Assembly: GCA_015494645.1 (NCBI GenBank)
Contig: WGAU01000070.1
Span: forward strand, 1-8,980
Origin: Aquificota bacterium
GTDB lineage: Bacteria; Thermosulfidibacterota; Thermosulfidibacteria; Thermosulfidibacterales; Thermosulfidibacteraceae
DNA: 8,980 bases
Direction: 5' to 3'
The translations under genes were made by a program, and so were the position numbers. This document shows, one piece after another, positions 5,871-8,980 of this stretch (position 1 is the first letter of the stretch; every line of letters begins with the position of its first letter). The notes under the pieces were generated by a model that saw nothing but the letters and a program-made list of their open reading frames with translations, did no database searches and was not told the origin of the DNA.

Positions 5871-6645
5871 CCTTCTCTCCCTTTGGATTTATAAAGTTTA
5901 GAATCAAATCCTTGACCGGTTCTTGGGAAAACTCTACGTTGTGCTCCTCCGGAAAGATGAACAGCCAGATGCCTTTGTTTTTAAATCTAATAAGTTTTCT
6001 TGCAAGTTTCAAGGATTGTTCCAAGGGAACGGTTTTGTCAAGGGTTCCGTGGACTATGAGAACGGGAAAGTTCATGAATCCTGCGTAGTTTACAGGGGAA
6101 AGCTCTGCCAAGCAGGTTTCCTCACTCTTTTCCTCCTCTACGCATTTGGCTTTGGTCATCTCCACAGCCTTTATCCAATCCTTGAAAAGATCTGGATGCT
6201 TTTTGAAGTAAGCATACATGCCAGCCATATCTGTGGGGCCTGCTATGTCAATAACGAAGGCGGGCTTTATATACAGAGATGCCATAAGGGCTATGTATGC
6301 TCCGTGGCTTTCTCCCAGAAGGCCTATGCTCTTGGCGCCTTCCTTTAATAGCCACTGTGCCATCAGTACCGCTTCTTCTACCTCCTTGCCGCCTATGGTG
6401 GAGGTGGAGAAATCCAAGGAAGCTATTCCGTAGTCATCGGGGGCTATAGAGAGGACCTTTTTACACATTTCGTAGCTTCTATTCATGGAGCTTAAGCCAC
6501 CGTGGATTACCAAAAGCATCTTTGGCTTTATCTGGGTTACAAATCCCCTAAAGCTGTCCTTGACCACCAGGTTGCACTCTTGAGCTTTTAAACCCCAGCC
6601 GCTACTGATTATTAGGATTGATAAAACGAAGATAACCGTTCTCAT
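5746..6645 (-). CDS. Secreted alpha/beta hydrolase (peptidase S9/esterase-like)
   Basis: This is a 299-residue alpha/beta-hydrolase. Residues 1-21 look like a signal peptide (hydrophobic VIFVLSILIISS, possible cut after GLKA), so it probably acts in the periplasm. The oxyanion region is HGG (48-50), the nucleophile elbow is GESHG with Ser113, and the likely acid and base are Asp203 (HGTLDKTVP, 200-207) and His235 (EEHN). Cys24, 61, 168 and 178 could form disulfides. The fold resembles dienelactone hydrolase/S9 oligopeptidase relatives; the substrate is unknown. The tail from about residue 254 is a Lys/Gly/Glu-rich stretch, and residues 259-299 are encoded by out-of-frame nitroreductase sequence, which suggests loss of the original stop. 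An out-of-frame TAA lies at 5891-5889. The ATG at 6645-6643 lacks a strong SD. The gene is divergent from padR and probably heads the long minus-strand unit. Confidence 0.87.
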   Translation of the reverse strand: MRTVIFVLSILIISSGWGLKAQECNLVVKDSFRGFVTQIKPKMLLVIHGGLSSMNRSYEMCKKVLSIAPDDYGIASLDFSTSTIGGKEVEEAVLMAQWLLKEGAKSIGLLGESHGAYIALMASLYIKPAFVIDIAGPTDMAGMYAYFKKHPDLFKDWIKAVEMTKAKCVEEEKSEETCLAELSPVNYAGFMNFPVLIVHGTLDKTVPLEQSLKLARKLIRFKNKGIWLFIFPEEHNVEFSQEPVKDLILNFINPKGEKDGVSEGTADQKKHKTLPEQAGGKGKDRKDTGSSPLGTLRKE

Positions 6646-6717
6646 GAGAGTTTAGCTCTTACTACCCCAAATGTCTTTGCTTTGCAATAGTCGTTTCAAA
6701 AATTTTGTTCATGGGGC

Positions 6718-6745
6718 TTGACTATATTCAAAATGTATATATCTT
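6718..6745 (+). promoter_or_regulatory. Candidate padR promoter
   Basis: TTGACT (6718-6723, 5 of 6) is followed after 16 nt by TATCTT (6740-6745, 4 of 6). Transcription would start near 6752, about 5 nt before the chosen padR ATG at 6757. A nearly leaderless mRNA would explain the missing Shine-Dalgarno. The -10 lies inside the left arm of the 18-bp dyad. Confidence 0.4.
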
Positions 6746-6748
6746 CAA
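6721..6748 (-). promoter_or_regulatory. Candidate promoter of the hydrolase/nitroreductase unit
   Basis: On the minus strand TTGAAG (6748-6743, 4 of 6) is followed after 16 nt by TATAGT (6726-6721, 5 of 6). Transcription would start near 6714 and leave a leader of about 68 nt before the hydrolase ATG. The -35 is part of the 18-bp dyad, and the promoter occupies almost the same DNA as the padR promoter candidate on the other strand. Confidence 0.45.
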
Positions 6749-6758
6749 AATTGAAGAT
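6741..6758. promoter_or_regulatory. 18-bp dyad, probable PadR operator
   Basis: ATCTTCAA-AA-TTGAAGAT is a perfect 8-bp inverted repeat with a 2-bp centre. It covers the proposed padR -10 and transcription start, ends on the padR ATG, and overlaps the -35 of the opposing hydrolase promoter. PadR proteins are dimeric winged-helix repressors that often repress their own gene through such dyads. The symmetry is seen directly; the binder is inferred from the adjacent gene. Confidence 0.55.
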
Positions 6759-7083
6759 GAGGTGGCGGAAGGGTAAAGCGGATTTTTTGAAGGCTATGGT
6801 GCTGGCAAGTCTGTGTGCCGGACCTAAGCACGGTTACGAGATGCTTCATATGATACAGACATCTCCCTTCTACGAAGGGTTGAATCCCGGGGCACTGTAC
6901 AGGGTTTTGAGGGAGCTGGAGATGGAGGGCTTTGTAGTTTCTTCTTGGAGTTTGGGAGGTGGGCCTCCCAAAAGGATCTACTACATCACTAAGGAAGGCA
7001 GGGCGTGGTTGGAAGCCTTCAAAAGCTTTCTTGAGGGATACAAGGTTTATTTGGAAGAGTTAATAAAACGGAAGGAGGGATGA
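6757..7083 (+). CDS. PadR-family transcriptional regulator
   Basis: This 108-residue protein is a compact PadR winged-helix DNA-binding regulator. Family features are KADFLKAMVLASLCAGPKHGYEML (residues about 7-30, split by the helix turn at GPKHGYE), the recognition region LNPGALYRVLRELEMEGFV (about 43-61) and the wing GGPPKRIYYITKEG (about 68-81). A C-terminal helix, about 86-105, should dimerise. I chose ATG 6757, where family homology begins. In-frame ATG 6733 and TTG 6718 would add 8 or 13 residues encoded by promoter-like AT-rich DNA, and none of the three has a good SD. It heads a three-gene plus-strand unit and is divergent from the hydrolase gene. The effector is unknown. PadR repressors commonly respond to small aromatics, drugs or stress signals. 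Confidence 0.93.
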   Translation: MRWRKGKADFLKAMVLASLCAGPKHGYEMLHMIQTSPFYEGLNPGALYRVLRELEMEGFVVSSWSLGGGPPKRIYYITKEGRAWLEAFKSFLEGYKVYLEELIKRKEG

Positions 7084-7086
7084 ATC

Positions 7087-7389
7087 ATGCGTGGAAGAGG
7101 ATGTGGATGGAGTTTTGGTTACGGTATGGGCCGTGGCAGAGGCAGGTTTGGTTGGTTTGGAGGAGGTGCCAACGTGGAGGGCTATACCTACGTGGGTCCT
7201 TGCAGGTGCGGGTGGGGTCCCCATGCCTATTACACCGATGAGAAAGGCAGGCGTGTACACGCTTATGATCTTTTCGGCGGCCTCGGCATAAGGCAGGAGA
7301 TTGAGTTGCTGAAGAGGGAAAGGGATGCCATTGAGGCTCGCATAAAGGAGCTTGAGAGGTTGAGCAACGAGAGGAGGGATGAAGCATGA
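7087..7389 (+). CDS. Gly/Arg-rich small protein with C-terminal coiled coil (DUF5320-like architecture)
   Basis: This 100-residue protein of uncertain function has two parts. Residues 1-47 are rich in Gly, Arg and aromatic residues, with Cys6, Cys39 and Cys41 (CRC). Residues 69-96 form a charged amphipathic helix (RQEIELLKRERDAIEARIKEL), very likely a coiled coil. The layout recalls DUF5320-type proteins, whose Gly-rich N-terminus is followed by a coiled coil and which often lie near Fe-Mo-cofactor-like or metal-related genes; this is a remembered resemblance, not a search result. AAGGAGG at 7072-7078 lies 8 nt before the ATG. It starts 3 nt after the padR stop and overlaps the next gene by ATGA. 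The antisense frames look Pro/Ser-rich and are artefacts of the Gly codons. It is probably soluble and oligomeric, but no reaction can be assigned. Confidence 0.8.
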   Translation: MRGRGCGWSFGYGMGRGRGRFGWFGGGANVEGYTYVGPCRCGWGPHAYYTDEKGRRVHAYDLFGGLGIRQEIELLKRERDAIEARIKELERLSNERRDEA

Positions 7390-7598
7390 ACGGACAAGGA
7401 AAAGGACAGGGGAAAGGACAGGGTTGGAGGAGAGGGGAATGCACGGGAAAGGGGATGGGACAGGGGAATAGGGGTTTCGGTGGGCCGGGAGGCTTCTGTG
7501 TTTGCCCCAATTGTGGCTACAGGGTTCCCCACGAAAGGGGAGTTCCATGCAGACAGGTGAGGTGTCCCAAGTGTGGAACCTTTATGGTCAGGGAATAG
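7386..7598 (+). CDS. Gly-rich small zinc-ribbon protein
   Basis: This is a 70-residue protein. The first 37 residues are a Gly/Gln/Lys/Arg-rich, probably disordered tail with near repeats (GQGKGQGKGQG, 3-13). The C-terminal half is a two-knuckle metal site: CPNCG (40-44) and CPKCG (60-64), with further Cys38 and Cys55 and the signature YRVPHERGVPC (45-55). Zinc is the likely metal; a rubredoxin-like iron site is possible because the CxxC spacing is similar. I recall comparable small proteins beside DUF5320-like genes in anaerobes, but the function is unknown. The ATG overlaps the previous stop as ATGA, and GGAGGG (7373-7378) lies 7 nt upstream. The positive Gly-rich tail and metal knuckle could bind nucleic acid. 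The last 11 nt overlap the tail of the convergent methyltransferase gene. Confidence 0.82.
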   Translation: MNGQGKGQGKGQGWRRGECTGKGMGQGNRGFGGPGGFCVCPNCGYRVPHERGVPCRQVRCPKCGTFMVRE

Positions 7599-8694
7599 CT
7601 CCTCTGTAAAGGCCTACCCTTATTCCCCCGTTGGAGAAGCTGGTAATCCTTTCTAACCTGAGGCCTGTTGCCTCAACGTATCTTTTCAGTGGACTGAGGA
7701 TCACCACGTGGGCCTCCTTGAAGTTGCTTTTCACCCACCTGCCAAAGGATGCGTAAATTTCTTTCAGGTTATCGGCTTCAACCCTTATGCCGTAAGGGGG
7801 ATTGGTCACTATGTAGGCCTTTTCCGTATTGAGCTCGGGAAAGCTTTTCACCTCAAAGGATAGGTTTGCCTTCACTCTGGAGAAGAAGGCGTTGATCTGG
7901 GCAGCCTTTATGCTCCTTCTGTCCTTGTCAAAGCCCATTATGGACGCTCTGCACTCTTTTATGCTTTGTGCTGCTTCATCTTTTACACTCTGCCAAAGCT
8001 CTTCCGAATGTATCCTCCACTTTTCAAAAGCAAACTCCCTATAGAGACCAGGAGGAGTGTTGGTGCAGATAAGAGCTGCCTCTATGGGTATGGTTCCCGA
8101 TCCACAGAAGGGATCTATCAGGGGGGCATTTCCCATCCAGCCGCTTTCAAGTACCATAGCTGCTGCAAAGGTCTCTCTCAGAGGTGCATCTCCCGTTTCC
8201 CTTCTGTAACCCCGTTTGTGAAGCATAGCTCCGGAGCTGTTTACGCTTATGGTGAAGCGATCTCTTTCCACCCTGACTATAATACTTTCCCCCAAATCCT
8301 CTTCCTCGGTGATGAGCGGTTCAAACTTTACTCTTTCCATTATTCCTTTGACGATTCTTTCTTCTATGGCCTTTGTGTGGTAGAGCTTGGACTTTCTTGA
8401 TGTTACCCTTAACTTTATGGGTAGGTCCTTCTGTATGTAGATTTCCCAAGGGTACCTTTTTACCCTCTCCACAAGTTCTTTGAAGCTTTTTGCCTTGAAT
8501 GTGGCCACCCTTACCAATATTCTGTTGGCTGTTCGCAGATGCAAATTGGTTCTGTAAATGTCTTTGATGGTCCCTTTGAACTCCACCCCTCCCTTTACAA
8601 CTTTGCCTTCTATCCCAAGCTCTTTCAGTTCCCTTGCGGTTACGTATTCAAGTCCGGGAGGAGAGACGGCGAAGAGCTTGAAGACTGTTCCCAT
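7588..8694 (-). CDS. THUMP-domain class I SAM-dependent RNA methyltransferase (RlmL/YpsC type)
   Basis: This 368-residue RNA methyltransferase of the COG0116 family probably makes N2-methylguanosine in 23S rRNA, like the N-terminal half of E. coli RlmL and Bacillus YpsC. A ferredoxin-like region (1-60) and THUMP domain (to about 155) come first. The family signature LHKRGYR...PLRE...AAAM (158-180) leads into the Rossmann methyltransferase domain. The SAM motif is DPFCGSGT (194-201) and the catalytic motif IV is NPPYG (298-302). It lacks the second RlmK-like domain of E. coli RlmL, so it is a single-function enzyme. The ATG at 8694-8692 has GGAGGT at 8707-8702, overlapping the end of the permease stop region, with a 7-nt spacer. 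It follows the permease by 13 nt. Its 3' end overlaps the convergent zinc-ribbon gene by 11 nt. Confidence 0.95.
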   Translation of the reverse strand: MGTVFKLFAVSPPGLEYVTARELKELGIEGKVVKGGVEFKGTIKDIYRTNLHLRTANRILVRVATFKAKSFKELVERVKRYPWEIYIQKDLPIKLRVTSRKSKLYHTKAIEERIVKGIMERVKFEPLITEEEDLGESIIVRVERDRFTISVNSSGAMLHKRGYRRETGDAPLRETFAAAMVLESGWMGNAPLIDPFCGSGTIPIEAALICTNTPPGLYREFAFEKWRIHSEELWQSVKDEAAQSIKECRASIMGFDKDRRSIKAAQINAFFSRVKANLSFEVKSFPELNTEKAYIVTNPPYGIRVEADNLKEIYASFGRWVKSNFKEAHVVILSPLKRYVEATGLRLERITSFSNGGIRVGLYRGAIP

Positions 8695-8707
8695 TCCGAA
8701 TACCTCC

Positions 8708-8980
8708 TCAGTAGAGGGTAAGTTTTATCAAAAAGAGCAAACAAAGGACCCACATGAAGGGCTTCACGTCCCTTGCGTTTCCCGAAAGACTTTTGATTAT
8801 GGGATAGCTTATGAATCCTGCGGCCAACCCGTTGGCTATGCTGTAGGTTGCCGGCATGAAGAAAAGGGTTAAAAAGGCTGGGATGGCTTCGTCCAATCTG
8901 CTCCAGGGAATTTCCCGAACGTTTGAACACATGAGTATTCCTACCATTATAAGGGCAGGGGCTGTGGCGTAGGATGGTAC
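8708..8980 (-). CDS. AzgA/NCS2-type purine permease, C-terminal part, cut by window edge
   Basis: The frame stays open from the stop at 8710-8708 to the right edge of the window (90 codons). The visible C-terminus matches hypoxanthine/guanine or adenine permeases of the AzgA-like NCS2 family: SYATAPALIMVGILM near the edge, then VREIPW, DEAIPAFLTLFFMPATYSIA and GLAAGFISYPIIK, and a final hydrophobic segment MWVLCLLFLIKL. The EAIPAFLT and TYSIANG motifs are typical of the last membrane helices. The protein would be a proton-coupled inner-membrane purine transporter; the exact base cannot be told from this end. The ATG at 8947 is internal, not a start. The gene is upstream of, and very likely cotranscribed with, the THUMP methyltransferase, whose SD begins at its stop codon. 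Confidence 0.9.
   Translation of the reverse strand, partial: VPSYATAPALIMVGILMCSNVREIPWSRLDEAIPAFLTLFFMPATYSIANGLAAGFISYPIIKSLSGNARDVKPFMWVLCLLFLIKLTLY

Larger units (their letters stand above)
6695..6750. repeat. Three TTCAAAA motifs in the divergent region
   Basis: TTCAAAA occurs at 6695-6701, 6727-6733 and 6744-6750, spaced 32 and 17 nt apart. The last two share 8 bases (TTCAAAAT), and the third forms the left half of the 18-bp dyad. They could be extra half-sites for the PadR protein. The region is AT-rich, so chance contributes. Confidence 0.35.

Noticed and set aside
6718..6756. Upstream starts (TTG 6718, ATG 6733) for padR
   Set aside because: The extra residues are encoded by AT-rich promoter and operator DNA, and family homology begins at 6757. 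ATG 6733 cannot be fully excluded, since no candidate start has a good SD.
7060..7548. Long minus-strand Pro/Ser-rich frames opposite the Gly-rich genes
   Set aside because: They are shadows of Gly/Arg codons; the plus frames have good SDs, ATGA coupling and a Cys-knuckle motif.
8640..8930. Minus-strand 96-residue frame near the right edge
   Set aside because: It overlaps the permease and methyltransferase starts in a wrong frame; the permease frame has clear NCS2 motifs.

Overview
The window looks like an accessory-poor chromosomal segment of a thermophilic, probably anaerobic bacterium. Arginine is encoded mostly by AGG/AGA, the proteins are rich in Lys and Glu, and Shine-Dalgarno sequences of the AGGAGG type are common. 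Genes are tightly packed, with 4-bp ATGA overlaps at three junctions. Rho, RseP, a corrinoid-activator-like ferredoxin/ASKHA protein and a TIGR03960-type radical SAM protein fit a deep-branching thermophile (for example Thermosulfidibacter-like, Thermodesulfobacteria, Aquificota or Synergistota). The exact lineage cannot be fixed from the sequence alone.

Layout, read along the minus strand from right to left. At 8980-7588 lie the 3' end of an AzgA/NCS2-type purine permease and an RlmL/YpsC-type THUMP RNA methyltransferase, apparently in one operon. At 6645-2014 is a long minus-strand unit: a secreted alpha/beta hydrolase, a nitroreductase, an embedded tRNA-Ser(CGA), rho, a ferredoxin-ASKHA protein and a GNAT acetyltransferase. 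At 2005-1 a sigma70-like promoter with a leader of about 108 nt drives a cold-shock protein, followed by rseP and the start of the radical SAM gene, which runs off the left edge.

The only plus-strand genes form a three-gene cassette at 6757-7598: a PadR regulator, a Gly/Arg-rich protein with a C-terminal coiled coil, and a Gly-rich zinc-ribbon protein. The cassette is divergent from the hydrolase gene. The 111-bp divergent region holds an 18-bp dyad, repeated TTCAAAA motifs and two overlapping promoter candidates, suggesting that PadR controls itself and possibly the hydrolase/nitroreductase unit. This cassette is the least understood part of the window.

Other points of interest are a tRNA only 2 nt from the nitroreductase stop and 27 nt from the rho start, a 125-nt out-of-frame hydrolase/nitroreductase overlap that looks like a lost stop codon, and a perfect hairpin that encloses the rseP Shine-Dalgarno. 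I saw no CRISPR array, insertion sequence, integrase or convincing intrinsic terminator.
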